A program made the position numbers and the translations under genes. The notes under the pieces are model-generated. The model did no database searches, had not been told where the DNA came from, and was given only the letters and a program-made list of their open reading frames with translations. A stretch of DNA of 64,000 nucleotides from Paenibacillus_E sp052115445 (GTDB taxonomy: Bacteria > Bacillota > Bacilli > Paenibacillales > NBRC-103111): positions 20,735-84,734 of the forward strand of contig NZ_JBFRGR010000028.1 of the NCBI RefSeq assembly GCF_052115445.1, given 5' to 3'. Shown one piece after another: positions 24,782 through 33,064 of the stretch. Position 1 is the first letter of the stretch. Every line of letters begins with the position of its first letter.

Positions 24782-25153
24782 ATGGAAGCAAACAATACGT
24801 TTCACGAGGCTGAGGAGGAGATTGTTCTACAAAAGCAAGGCAACGCCTTCATCCTCAGCACGCTGTCAGGTACGGTCGGCGAGATTACTTACAGGCTGGT
24901 CGATACCGATACCTGGGTAATTGAACATACCTACGTGGACCCGCGCTACCGTGGTCGTCAACTGGGTAAACAGCTGCTGGACATGGTCGTCCATGAAGCC
25001 CGTGACAAAGGGCGCAAGATTATCCCTTCCTGCTCCTTCGCGTTGGAGGAATTCAAGAAAAACGCCACGTATGCCGATGTTTGGGATAATGATAAAACGG
25101 CGAGCGAGTTCTCCGACACGTATAGCTCAGGCAGCGCCATAATGAAGCGATAG
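24782..25153 (+). CDS. Small GNAT-like N-acetyltransferase (YjdJ type)
   Basis: A 123-aa protein. Residues 40-105 match the short GCN5-related family typified by Bacillus YjdJ: WVIEHTYVDPRYRGRQLGKQLLDMVVHEARDKGRKIIPSCSFALEEFKKNATYADVW, which contains the R-G-x-x-L-G-K acetyl-CoA loop. These compact acetyltransferase-like proteins are widespread, but their substrate is unknown. A strong SD, AGGAGGTG (24767-24774), precedes ATG by 7 nt. It is monocistronic, downstream of the SLH gene and closed by its own terminator. Confidence 0.85.
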   Translation: MEANNTFHEAEEEIVLQKQGNAFILSTLSGTVGEITYRLVDTDTWVIEHTYVDPRYRGRQLGKQLLDMVVHEARDKGRKIIPSCSFALEEFKKNATYADVWDNDKTASEFSDTYSSGSAIMKR

Positions 25154-25167
25154 GAATTCACCGCAAG

Positions 25168-25207
25168 CAGGCTAGCGTCCGACAGGATGCGGGCCTGTTT
25201 GTGTTTT
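25168..25207 (+). terminator. Terminator after the GNAT gene
   Basis: CAGGC (25168-25172) pairs with GCCTG (25193-25197), or alternatively ACAGG (25182-25186) with CCTGT (25194-25198); TTTGTGTTTT follows. Confidence 0.6.
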
Positions 25208-25226
25208 ATGGCTGCCAATTCGTGTT

Positions 25227-25418
25227 TAGATGTATAAACTGCAGCTAATTTGCTCGAGTTAGACGTACTTTCGTGATTAAATGGAAAAAGTGCATTTAAT
25301 TTGGATGGAATTTGAAGAATCGAGCAAATCGAAGGGATTTAACGACAGGAAATACAGTTAATCTTTCGAATTCGAGAAATCCGCTTCAAATAGATGGAGA
25401 AAATCCAGTTAGATTGTG
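25227..25418 (+). repeat. Intergenic four-box repeat, copy 1
   Basis: Four 20-nt boxes ending CAGTTA-like begin at 25228, 25279, 25341 and 25392 (offsets 0/51/113/164). The same offsets occur at 32383 and 44848. Boxes read AGATG/AAATGG/AACGA/AGATGG at their left ends and CAGCTA, CATTTA, CAGTTA, CAGTTA at their right ends. Sequence between boxes is not conserved. The copy lies between convergent genes. Confidence 0.7.
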
Positions 25419-25462
25419 GGAAGCAGGTTTATTCCTTATTTATTCCATATCGGTCATTGACG

Positions 25463-25512
25463 AAAAAGAGGCTGTTTCCAAAAGTCTAAATAGACTTTTG
25501 AGACAGCCTCTT
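25463..25512 (-). terminator. Terminator of the general stress protein gene
   Basis: A long stem in which AAGAGGCTGT and ACAGCCTCTT form the base and AAAAGTCT/AGACTTTT the top, centred near 25489. Read on the minus strand it ends in TTTTT, in the correct orientation for the stress gene. Confidence 0.8.
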
Positions 25513-25587
25513 GTCGGTCTTAGCTATGCACAGGTTATGCTGTCGGCATGCCATATGTCATGCGGTCGGCATGGCACATCGCCGGCT

Positions 25588-26148
25588 TTACAAGTTATTG
25601 CGATAGCGGTTGTTGGCGCCGCCTGTGTTGCTTACGTACCCGTAGTCCGGACTGTATGTATCCGCATTGAGCGACTTGTGGGCGCGGAAAATCCGATAAG
25701 CCAGATTAGCGCGTTCGGCATCGCCGTCTACGAGAACGAGCACTTTGCCATTTTGAACATATTCGTCATAAAGCATCGCGTCCTTCTCGGGGATACCGAG
25801 TCCGATCAAGCCGCCGACCAGTCCGCCTGCACCTGCCCCGACAGCTGCACCTGTTAAGGTCGCCACGATCGGACCTGCTACAAGGATGGGACCCAGCCCG
25901 GGAATCGCCAAAGCGCCGATGCTCACGAGCAGCCCCGTCACCCCGCCTAGTACGCCGCCTGTCGCCGCGCCTGTTGCCAGACCTTCTTCCGCTTTGGTCG
26001 CGGTCGCTTCTTCGATGTGGTCCAGATCACCGCGGTTGCGGCCCACTACGGAGAGTTCCTCCGAGCGATATCCCTCTGCCTTCAATTGGTTGATAACGCG
26101 AATCGCTTCTTCTTCCGTGTTGAATACGCCGATAATATGTTTGCTCAT
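25588..26148 (-). CDS. General stress protein 17M-like (YflT domain)
   Basis: A 186-aa protein. Residues 2-60 form the YflT/heat-induced domain (KHIIGVFNTEEEAIRVINQLKAEGYRSEELSVVGRN). Residues 70-130 are an extended glycine/alanine-rich hydrophobic stretch (GAATGGVLGGVTGLLVSIGALAIPGLGPILVAGP), as in the glycine-zipper-like general stress proteins of Bacillus. The C-terminus is polar. GGAGGGAT precedes ATG 26148, which is why the upstream ATG 26181 is not used. Upstream, GTTTAA-N14-GGGTAA resembles a sigma-B promoter. Its function in stress survival is not known mechanistically. Confidence 0.88.
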   Translation of the reverse strand: MSKHIIGVFNTEEEAIRVINQLKAEGYRSEELSVVGRNRGDLDHIEEATATKAEEGLATGAATGGVLGGVTGLLVSIGALAIPGLGPILVAGPIVATLTGAAVGAGAGGLVGGLIGLGIPEKDAMLYDEYVQNGKVLVLVDGDAERANLAYRIFRAHKSLNADTYSPDYGYVSNTGGANNRYRNNL

Positions 26149-26212
26149 GGTAATCCCTCCTGGAAAGTTGAGTATTAGCAAGCCGCTTCAGGCGACTGCG
26201 GCATAGGGTTAC

Positions 26213-26238
26213 TTACCCCAAATCCCCTGATATTAAAC
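26213..26238 (-). promoter_or_regulatory. Sigma-B-like promoter for the general stress gene
   Basis: On the minus strand GTTTAA (26238-26233), a 14-nt spacer, and GGGTAA (26218-26213), matching the Bacillus sigma-B pattern GTTTAA/GGGTAT at 11 of 12 positions. It assumes that this organism has a sigma-B-type factor. Confidence 0.5.
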
Positions 26239-26325
26239 AACTTTCAATGGAGCGGGGTGAAAAACTTAATTTTCGACCGTTGGGTGTTTTTTTACCTCTT
26301 TAGGTGATTTATAGACGTGCAATCA

Positions 26326-26355
26326 TTGCGATCCCTATACACAAACCTATATACT
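26326..26355 (+). promoter_or_regulatory. Probable promoter of the ter operon
   Basis: TTGCGA (26326-26331), 18 nt, TATACT (26350-26355), 56 bp before terD. Confidence 0.45.
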
Positions 26356-26411
26356 AGTTTTAGGAACCGATATATCAATACCCATTATTTGATCTGAAAG
26401 GTGAGATAACC

Positions 26412-26987
26412 ATGTCGATTGATTTATCCAAAGGTCAACGCATTGACCTAACCAAAACCAACCCAGGTCTTACCAAAATCATTGTAGGACTTGGCTGGGA
26501 TACCAATAGATATAATGGCGGTGGAGATTTCGATCTCGATGCTTCTGCGTTTCTTCTTCATGAAGATGGCAAAGCCAAGTCAGCTGCAGATTTCGTTTTT
26601 TATAACAACCTTAAAGCTTATGATGGTGCTGTTGTTCATACAGGAGACAATCGTACGGGTGAAGGCGATGGCGATGATGAGCAGATTTTGATCGATTTTG
26701 CCAAAGTCCCTGCCGCGATCTCTCGTATCGGTATTACCGTTACGATTCATGATGCGCAGCAACGTTCTCAAAATTTTGGACAAGTGAGCCACGCTTTCGT
26801 AAGGGTAGTAAATGAAGCGAATCAGAATGAGATTCTCCGTTATGATTTAGGTGAAGACTTCTCCATTGAAACAGCGGTCGTCTTCTGTGAGTTTTATCGT
26901 CATGGAAGTGATTGGAAATTCCAAGCGGTAGGTAGTGGTTTCTCAGGCGGTTTGGCTGCGCTAGTTACGAACTATGGCTTGAGCTAG
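26412..26987 (+). CDS. terD: TerD-family stress protein
   Basis: A 191-aa single TerD domain of normal length. Features are MSIDLSKGQRIDLTKTNPGL at the N-terminus, IIVGLGWDTN, the calcium-binding acidic segments GGDFDLDASAFLL and GDNRTGEGDGDDEQILIDF, and the ending YDLGEDFSIETAVVFCEFYRH. TerD proteins bind calcium and belong to chemical-stress (tellurite, oxidative, phage) response modules; in Bacillus the yceCDE homologues are induced by envelope stress. It is the first of three same-strand genes. The 79-bp gap to the next contains a weak hairpin (GGTGG/CCACC near 27005-27027) that could lower downstream expression. Confidence 0.93.
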   Translation: MSIDLSKGQRIDLTKTNPGLTKIIVGLGWDTNRYNGGGDFDLDASAFLLHEDGKAKSAADFVFYNNLKAYDGAVVHTGDNRTGEGDGDDEQILIDFAKVPAAISRIGITVTIHDAQQRSQNFGQVSHAFVRVVNEANQNEILRYDLGEDFSIETAVVFCEFYRHGSDWKFQAVGSGFSGGLAALVTNYGLS

Positions 26988-27066
26988 AGGTTGGCTTGTA
27001 AAGGGTGGTTGCCTTCTGGTTGCCACCTTTCTGTTTACATCTTTTACAAAGAAGGGTGAAGTCAAC

Positions 27067-28299
27067 ATGAGCGTTGTTGCTGTAATCAAAGGACAAAAGG
27101 TAGATGTAACGAAAGTGCATGCATCGCTTACCAATCTAACTGTCTTTATCGGTTGGCAGGCTCCCAATCACATTGAGCTCGATACTTCGGCCTTTTTACT
27201 TGCGCAGAACAGTAAGGTTCGTGGTGATGAAGATCTTATCTTTTACGGAAATCCGAGCAATAGCTTTATAACATACATCGAGAAGCAGGCAAATGAAAGA
27301 CAGCTGAATATCGATCTGAAACGAGTATTGACTGACGTTGAACGAATTGCTTTTACACTTACGATCTATGAAAGTGAAGCGAGGCGTCAAAATTTTAGTG
27401 CGGTCAGCAGCGTCTATCTCCGTTTCGTGAATCAAGCAACAGGGCAAGAAATACTTCGTTATGACTTGGGTAATCAGTTCTCCGTAGAATCGGCCATTGT
27501 TATAGGAGAATTATATAGATACAACGGTGAGTGGAAGTTCAGTGCAATCGGTGCTGGATACGCTGGAGGGCTTAAAGCGCTATGTGCGAGTTATGGTGTT
27601 GTTGTAGATAATGAGCAGCCAACGTTGAAAGCTCCAGAAATTCAGATCGCGCCGCCGGAACCGAAATCGATACCAGAAAAGGGACCACAGATTAATCTTT
27701 CCAAAATTGTATTAACGAAAAANGGAGATAAAATCAACCTCGAGAAGAAGTCGGGCGGTCTAGGGGAAATCTTAATCAACCTGAATTGGAATCAACAACC
27801 GGCAAGCAACCGTGGCTTCTGGGGGGAATCATCTAGCGGGATCGATCTTGATTTAGCTTGTCTGTATGAACTTAATGATGGCAGAAAAGGGTTAATTCAG
27901 GCGCTAGGCAATTCATTTGGATCGCTTACGCGTGAACCTTATATCGCTCTTGATGGTGATGATCGAACAGGCTCGGTTAAAACCGGAGAGAACATTCGCA
28001 TTAATGGAACCAAGCTGGCCAATTTCAAGCGGATTCTGATTTTCACCTTCATTTACGAGGGTGTGTCGAAATGGTCTGAAGCGGATGGCATCGTCACAAT
28101 TAAGCAAAATGGCGGACCTGACATCATTGTTAATCTCGATGAGCATGATAACGATCTCCGGATGTGTGCCATCGCTATGATTCAGAATGTGAAGGATGAA
28201 ACGTTAAGTATTGAGCGAATCGTGAGGCATTTTCAGGGGCATCAAGAGCTGGATAAGGCCTATAACTGGGGTTTAAGTTGGGTCAGAGCGAGCAAGTAG
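27067..28299 (+). CDS. Two-domain TerD-superfamily protein (TerA/TerF-like)
   Basis: A 410-aa protein with two TerD-like modules. Module 1 (1-180) keeps KGQKVDVTK, IGWQAP, LDTSAFLL and the RYDLGNQFSVESAIVIGELYRY ending, but has lost the glycine/aspartate-rich calcium loop of TerD (reads FYGNPSNSFITYIEK). A proline-rich linker (195-225) leads to module 2 (about 228-405), which has retained acidic sites (SSGIDLDLACLYEL, ALDGDDRTGS) and resembles TerA. So one calcium site is probably dead and one alive. N at 27723 falls in AAN (Lys or Asn). AGAAGGGTGA precedes ATG. It is the second gene of the ter operon. Confidence 0.85.
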   Translation: MSVVAVIKGQKVDVTKVHASLTNLTVFIGWQAPNHIELDTSAFLLAQNSKVRGDEDLIFYGNPSNSFITYIEKQANERQLNIDLKRVLTDVERIAFTLTIYESEARRQNFSAVSSVYLRFVNQATGQEILRYDLGNQFSVESAIVIGELYRYNGEWKFSAIGAGYAGGLKALCASYGVVVDNEQPTLKAPEIQIAPPEPKSIPEKGPQINLSKIVLTKXGDKINLEKKSGGLGEILINLNWNQQPASNRGFWGESSSGIDLDLACLYELNDGRKGLIQALGNSFGSLTREPYIALDGDDRTGSVKTGENIRINGTKLANFKRILIFTFIYEGVSKWSEADGIVTIKQNGGPDIIVNLDEHDNDLRMCAIAMIQNVKDETLSIERIVRHFQGHQELDKAYNWGLSWVRASK

Positions 28300-28332
28300 C
28301 TCAATTAGGTTGTCGTTGCAGGAGGTTAGGCT

Positions 28333-28878
28333 ATGTTAGAATTTTCTTTTGAAATCATGTCAGATTCTAATATTAACATCGAATATATCTATGGCAGCGA
28401 GCTGTTCAAGTTAAATCTTTTTCTGAAAAATGGTTCTTGGACCATCCACCCCTTCGACGGAATGCTCCTTCAAAATCGAGAATTATGCAAACTCGTCATC
28501 ATTGACTTATTCAAAAATAAATATTTTCAAATCATGCTGGCGAAAGAAAATATTGCTTTGTCGAGTCTACGAACATCGATTGAATTGGAGCCCTCGAGAG
28601 AAGCTGAGGCATCTAATCCTGCTGAGCGCAGAGGGGGCAGATGGGAAGATCCGATTGATCAAACAGAAGAATTCATTGGCAATCATTCCATTGAAGAAAT
28701 TATCCAAATCGAGCATGATTTACTTGAGCAAAGAGTTACCTTTTACGGAGATTTGTTGAAGAAAATGTTCATGGATAACTATGGTCCTGGAGATTATGAG
28801 TTTGATAAGGTGCAGTCCCTGGTACGTATATTCAAGGAGTCACAAGGTAAGATGATCGAGCTTACGAATACCAAGTAG
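28333..28878 (+). CDS. Unrecognised protein, third gene of the ter operon
   Basis: A 181-aa soluble protein with no family I can name. The N-terminal half looks beta-rich (LEFSFEIMSDSNINIEYIYGSELFKLNLFLKNGSWTIHPF); the C-terminal half is helical (SIEEIIQIEHDLLEQRVTFYGDLLKKMFMDN), separated by a charged disordered segment near residues 85-105 (SREAEASNPAERRGGRW). No signal peptide or membrane segment. GGAGG lies 6-10 nt before ATG 28333. It starts 33 bp after the TerA-like gene and ends before a terminator, so it is cotranscribed and likely works with the Ter proteins. Confidence 0.75.
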   Translation: MLEFSFEIMSDSNINIEYIYGSELFKLNLFLKNGSWTIHPFDGMLLQNRELCKLVIIDLFKNKYFQIMLAKENIALSSLRTSIELEPSREAEASNPAERRGGRWEDPIDQTEEFIGNHSIEEIIQIEHDLLEQRVTFYGDLLKKMFMDNYGPGDYEFDKVQSLVRIFKESQGKMIELTNTK

Positions 28879-28897
28879 TCGATAGGGATTACTGAGC

Positions 28898-28944
28898 AAT
28901 AGACCTCACCTGCCAACGAAATGGCCAGGGAGGTCTATTTTTTC
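28898..28944 (+). terminator. Terminator of the ter operon
   Basis: ATAGACCTC (28899-28907) pairs perfectly with GAGGTCTAT (28930-28938), followed by TTTTTT. Confidence 0.85.
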
Positions 28945-28999
28945 GTGTTTTTATTACCTTTTTACATGCGAGATCAAGAAAAGAGAAGTGGAGTCAAAA

Positions 29000-29200
29000 A
29001 TGTCATATATCTGCCAAATGGCTTCCTGCAAGCGAATTTCATTGTTGAAAAAATGTCTAATAGACGGCGTAGCCCGTCAAGTCCTACAGTTAGTACACGG
29101 GCCAATCGTACCAACTGGTATGAGCTGTATGGGTCATCGTTATGGATTCTGGTTGGCGAGGAGGGAAGAAGGAGCAGTTCTGACCGAAGGCAGAAAGTGA
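29000..29200 (+). CDS. Possible small ORF upstream of the lyase gene (doubtful)
   Basis: A 66-codon frame with GGAG (28990-28993) 6 nt before ATG; the product (MSYICQMASCKRISLLKKC...) has three early cysteines but no recognised domain. It fills most of the 345-bp gap between the ter terminator and the lyase gene. A longer overlapping frame (28921-29265) begins inside the terminator and lacks a ribosome site, so I reject it. This region may equally be a non-coding leader; a short GACGG/CCGTC hairpin sits near 29062-29078. Confidence 0.25.
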   Translation: MSYICQMASCKRISLLKKCLIDGVARQVLQLVHGPIVPTGMSCMGHRYGFWLARREEGAVLTEGRK

Positions 29201-29291
29201 TTCTTAGGATATGCAAAACCTTGCACGATGAGGAATTACCGAGAGCATGCACAATCCTCTCATAGCTCGAACAGAAGGAGTGAAAATAACA

Positions 29292-32285
29292 ATGCGAACT
29301 AACAGACCATGGAAAAAAGTCGTTTCGTTACTTTTTGCAAGCGCTCTCTTACTACCGAACGGGTTGGTGGCATCCGCCGCTGTTGGTAACAATGGAGCCG
29401 AACTCGATAGTGTTTATTATAGTGATTTCGGTGATACGATCGCGCCAGACCCCGTTAATTGGGGATTCGTAACAGCGAATGCTACGGTATCGATTAATAC
29501 ATATGAAGTGATGGGGAATAACACCCCGATGCTGCAGTTCACTCAGACGAACCAAAGTGGGGGGCGCGTAGCGACCAAGACCTTCGGTACTTCGGTTAAA
29601 GGCAGCCAAATTCTCGTTGAATTTGATTGGTACCCTGGCAAGGTGAATAATAAAGCCGCTAGCAATCCTAGTGAAAACGGTGGCGAGTTCAGGATTCTCG
29701 ATAGCACTGGCAATACGGTATTTACGGTAAACAATACGAACAATGCACCTTTGCAATATTTTGCAGGAAAGCAGCCTGCAGCGAGTACGGGTATTACGAA
29801 TCCGCAAGCGTGGTATAAGGTAGGGATTAATCTTGATGTGGAAAATGAGGTCGTCAAATTCAAGTTAACCGACAAAGCTGCGGGTACAAGTCAGGAATTC
29901 ACGTCCTCGCTGAATGGTGTAGCTTTTGATGGTTCAGTTGCTTCGGTTAAATTGGTAGGCATGCGGACATCTGGCAATAATATTGCTTGGACGACGTACC
30001 TGGATAACTTTGGTGTGTATCACATGCCTATTCCGGAAAATCGAATTACGAAAGTGGATAAATTATCCTATCATACGGTGTATGTAGATCAAACTACGTC
30101 GGATATCCACTCCATTGGTCTACCGCAATCCGTTAGCGTCACCCTAGCCAATAATAGTAAGGTAAATGTGCCTGTAAGTGCGTGGGTTAACGTGGGCAAG
30201 GCTTGGAATCCCCATGAAGCCGGCGTATACACGTTTAAGGGTGAACTAACGGTTCCTGCGAGTCTGGAGAACGGTTTTGGCCGATATGCAACCCAATATG
30301 TATACAACCGTCTTACACCGCCAGATACGGCAAGACAGACAGAGTGGCTGGACAGAGGCGTTATCGCTTTACAATCAAATGAGGGTATATTCGTAAGCTG
30401 GCGCCTGCTTGCAGATGAGTATGACCGTGATGTGAAGTTCAATCTTTACCGCAATGGGCAAAAGCTGAATACGTCGCCGTTGTCTGTGACCAACTTTGCG
30501 GACTCGGCTGGTGTTGCCGGAGATACCTATGAAGTAGAGACAGTTGTCAATGGAAAGCAAGCAAAGGATAGAGAGGGAACATCAGCAGCTGCCAACGATT
30601 ATCTTTCAATCCCGATGCAAAAGCCTGAAGGAGGAACTACGTCCACAGGCAGCTACACATATAGTGTCAATGACGCTGGTGTAGGGGATTTGGATGGAGA
30701 CGGCGAGTATGAGGTCGTTGTGAAATGGTACCCATCTAACGCTATCGACAGTTCACAGAACGCGATGACGGGGCCGACAATTTTTGATGCTTATAAAATG
30801 GACGGCACACTATTGTGGCGCATGAATATGGGGCTTAACCTCACATCAGGCGCGCATTATCATCAATTTATTATCGCGGATTATGATGGGGATGGCAAAA
30901 GCGAATTCCTCATTAAAACGGCAGATGCAACGACCGTCTATGGGGTTGCAAATGGCAAATTTGATAGCAGCAAGGTGATCAGTGTCATTGGTAATGCGGC
31001 GGATAATGGCAAATGGGTAAATGAGTTTGGCCATATTTTCGGGGGGCCGGAGTACATTTCCGTATTCAAGGGTGAAACGGGCAAGGAGATCGATACCATT
31101 GATTATGCATTCCCGCTGGGAGATGTGGCCTCATGGGGAGATACCTGGCATAACCGTTCGGACCGTTTCCTTGCAGGATTAGCTTATTTGGATGGTAAGA
31201 AGCCAAGTGCCATCTACGGTAGAGGCTACTATGAACGGACTACGTATGTGGCCTATAGCTTAGTGCATGGCAAGCTCAAAGAAGAGTGGACCTTCGACTC
31301 CGCTCAAGCGGGTAGAGGGGCAGGTTTAGGCTTCCACAATCTGGCCACGGCAGATGTTGATAATGATGGTTTTGACGAAATTATCGCAGGATCATTGACC
31401 CTGGATCAGGACGGCACCATTCTCTATGAAATGGATGGCGAGATGCAGCGTGAACAGGGTTCACATGGCGATGCGCTTCATGTAGGGGCATTTGATCCAG
31501 CACGTGAAGGTTTGCAGGTCATGGCGGTACATGAAGTTCCTTCTGTAGCATCGGTAGAGCTCCATGATGCTGCTACAGGGGAAACACTGATGTCCTACAA
31601 TGGTTATGTGGATACTGGACGTGGCTTGGCGGCTAATATTACGGCTAGCCCAGGCTTTGAGTTCTGGGGCACAGGAGGTACAACGCCAGCTTCGGGCGGA
31701 GCTATTTACAACGTTCAGGGACAGGTTGAAGCTGATAGCTTTAGAACGGCAGGCGTATCGGTAAACTTCGCGCTTCACTGGGATGGGGATTTATTAAGTG
31801 AATTACTGGATAATACATCCATCTCGAAGTTTAATCCAGTGACGAAGAAAGCTGAGCCTATCAAAAGCTTTGCAGACGTAGTCAGCAACAATGGAACGAA
31901 GGCTACTCCGACCTTACAGGCTGATATCCTAGGAGATTGGCGTGAAGAAGTTCTTTTGCCAACAACAGACAGCTCAGAACTGAGAATCTTCAGTACGACG
32001 ATTCCTACGGAATATCGGATTTATACGCTCATGCATGACCCGGTATACAGAAACGGAATAGCATGGCAGAACACGGCGTACAATCAGCCACCGCATTTAA
32101 GCTTCTACCTCGGAGAAGACATCAGAGAGACGGTTCTGGCAGGTGGACTGCAAGCGCCTAAAATGGATTATACGGACAAGCACCACGATAAGAAGCCGAA
32201 GGACCCTAAGGACCCGAAGGACCCTAAAGACCCTAAAGACTCAAAGGACCCAAAGGACCCTAAAGATCCAAAAGATTATAAGTAA
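29292..32285 (+). CDS. Secreted rhamnogalacturonan lyase (PL11, YesW/YesX type)
   Basis: A 997-aa secreted pectin-degrading enzyme that cleaves the rhamnogalacturonan I backbone by beta-elimination. ATG 29292 (MRTNRPWKKVVSLLFASALLL) follows AAGGAGTG (29275-29282); signal cleavage probably after VASAA. Residues 40-250 look like a carbohydrate-binding jelly roll; 255-345 an Ig-like domain (HTVYVDQTTSDIHSIGLP); 350-960 the PL11 eight-bladed propeller with calcium-type repeats DLDGDGEYE, DYDGDGKSE, DVDNDGFDE and the LGDWREE motif. The last 30 residues are Lys-Asp-Pro repeats (9-bp DNA repeats, about 32191-32280), an odd charged tail with no known anchor motif. It stands alone; no transporter is next to it. 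Confidence 0.93.
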   Translation: MRTNRPWKKVVSLLFASALLLPNGLVASAAVGNNGAELDSVYYSDFGDTIAPDPVNWGFVTANATVSINTYEVMGNNTPMLQFTQTNQSGGRVATKTFGTSVKGSQILVEFDWYPGKVNNKAASNPSENGGEFRILDSTGNTVFTVNNTNNAPLQYFAGKQPAASTGITNPQAWYKVGINLDVENEVVKFKLTDKAAGTSQEFTSSLNGVAFDGSVASVKLVGMRTSGNNIAWTTYLDNFGVYHMPIPENRITKVDKLSYHTVYVDQTTSDIHSIGLPQSVSVTLANNSKVNVPVSAWVNVGKAWNPHEAGVYTFKGELTVPASLENGFGRYATQYVYNRLTPPDTARQTEWLDRGVIALQSNEGIFVSWRLLADEYDRDVKFNLYRNGQKLNTSPLSVTNFADSAGVAGDTYEVETVVNGKQAKDREGTSAAANDYLSIPMQKPEGGTTSTGSYTYSVNDAGVGDLDGDGEYEVVVKWYPSNAIDSSQNAMTGPTIFDAYKMDGTLLWRMNMGLNLTSGAHYHQFIIADYDGDGKSEFLIKTADATTVYGVANGKFDSSKVISVIGNAADNGKWVNEFGHIFGGPEYISVFKGETGKEIDTIDYAFPLGDVASWGDTWHNRSDRFLAGLAYLDGKKPSAIYGRGYYERTTYVAYSLVHGKLKEEWTFDSAQAGRGAGLGFHNLATADVDNDGFDEIIAGSLTLDQDGTILYEMDGEMQREQGSHGDALHVGAFDPAREGLQVMAVHEVPSVASVELHDAATGETLMSYNGYVDTGRGLAANITASPGFEFWGTGGTTPASGGAIYNVQGQVEADSFRTAGVSVNFALHWDGDLLSELLDNTSISKFNPVTKKAEPIKSFADVVSNNGTKATPTLQADILGDWREEVLLPTTDSSELRIFSTTIPTEYRIYTLMHDPVYRNGIAWQNTAYNQPPHLSFYLGEDIRETVLAGGLQAPKMDYTDKHHDKKPKDPKDPKDPKDPKDSKDPKDPKDPKDYK

Positions 32286-32289
32286 TGGG

Positions 32290-32316
32290 AAAACCCGCTC
32301 ATGGAGCGGGTTTTTT
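32290..32316 (+). terminator. Terminator after the lyase gene
   Basis: AACCCGCT (32292-32299) pairs with AGCGGGTT (32305-32312), then TTTT. Confidence 0.9.
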
Positions 32317-32381
32317 GCCGAATAGGCATGACGATGAGTTTGTGGCAGGCTGTCTCGCAAATATACGGTGGTCCAGGCAAA

Positions 32382-32573
32382 TAGATGGATTTTATCCAGT
32401 TATATTTCACGATTTTACGATCAAAAGCTCAATAGATGGAAAACCTACAGGTAATTTTAACCATTTTATCCAATGTGAATAAAAAAGTGATTATTAACTA
32501 CATATTTTACAGTTAAATCGAGTTTTCGAAGAAATTTCTCGTAAATAGCTGTACATTTTCCAGTTAACACAAA
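32382..32573 (+). repeat. Intergenic four-box repeat, copy 2
   Basis: Boxes begin at 32383, 32434, 32496 and 32547, the same 0/51/113/164 offsets as copies 1 and 3. Right ends read CAGTTA, CAGGTA, CAGTTA, CAGTTA. The fourth is AGCTGTACATTTTCCAGTTA. It lies between the convergent lyase and small HTH/diguanylate cyclase genes. The following 110 bp (32574-32682) hold CACCAG/CACCACCAG short repeats and no gene. Confidence 0.75.
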
Positions 32574-32682
32574 TGTGTAGCATACGTGTCTTTCCAAACT
32601 TACCAGCACCACCAGCAGTAGCATCAGCACCACCAGCTCCAATCCTACCAAACGATTGTTTCTTAGTGTCCGTCCTCTACCT

Positions 32683-32871
32683 TCACAAACAGAAACTCAA
32701 CACGACCGTAATATCATTCTCCGTTAAATCGATATGTCCGTGTTCATTTCGGTTTAATTGATATCCGTTCTCCTCGATCCCCTTACATATACGAAATAGC
32801 CGATGTTCATCCATTTGGATTAGCTTTGCGAAATGTGCTAGATACATGGGCTTATCATTTAGAGAAATCAT
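32683..32871 (-). CDS. Small HTH-like protein (possibly truncated)
   Basis: A 62-aa frame. The sequence HFAKLIQMDEHRLFRICKGIEENGYQLNRNEHGHIDLTENDITVVLSF has the shape of the N-terminal helix-turn-helix of MerR/RacA-like and DUF3967-type proteins, in which the HTH is followed by a longer coiled coil that is absent here. A weak AGGTAGG lies upstream. Either a tiny DNA-binding protein or the remnant of a longer gene; the region left of its stop is low-complexity (CAC/CCAG repeats). It sits 190 bp before a diguanylate cyclase gene's 3' end. Confidence 0.4.
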   Translation of the reverse strand: MISLNDKPMYLAHFAKLIQMDEHRLFRICKGIEENGYQLNRNEHGHIDLTENDITVVLSFCL

Positions 32872-33064
32872 TTTACCTACCTACTCTCTGTGAGGTTATT
32901 TTGCGACTTAGCATTAAATTAACAAGAATGGGTTAAAAAGTATCAGGAAAATTGTCGGCGATACATCCCAAATAGGGATTGTTTGGTAGTTTGTCACAAA
33001 GCGTGGTCAGGCAGTCAGAGGTGAACGAGAAAACAACAAAAGGCCGCCGCATCATAGCGACAGC

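Noticed and set aside
25312..25857. 181-codon plus-strand frame over the stress gene
   Set aside because: It crosses the intergenic repeat and the terminator and runs antisense to the well-supported stress protein.
28921..29265. 114-codon frame before the lyase gene
   Set aside because: Its ATG lies in the loop of the ter-operon terminator and no ribosome site precedes it.
28945..29291. Riboswitch (c-di-GMP or similar) upstream of the lyase gene
   Set aside because: Only short hairpins are visible and none of the conserved aptamer cores I know is present.
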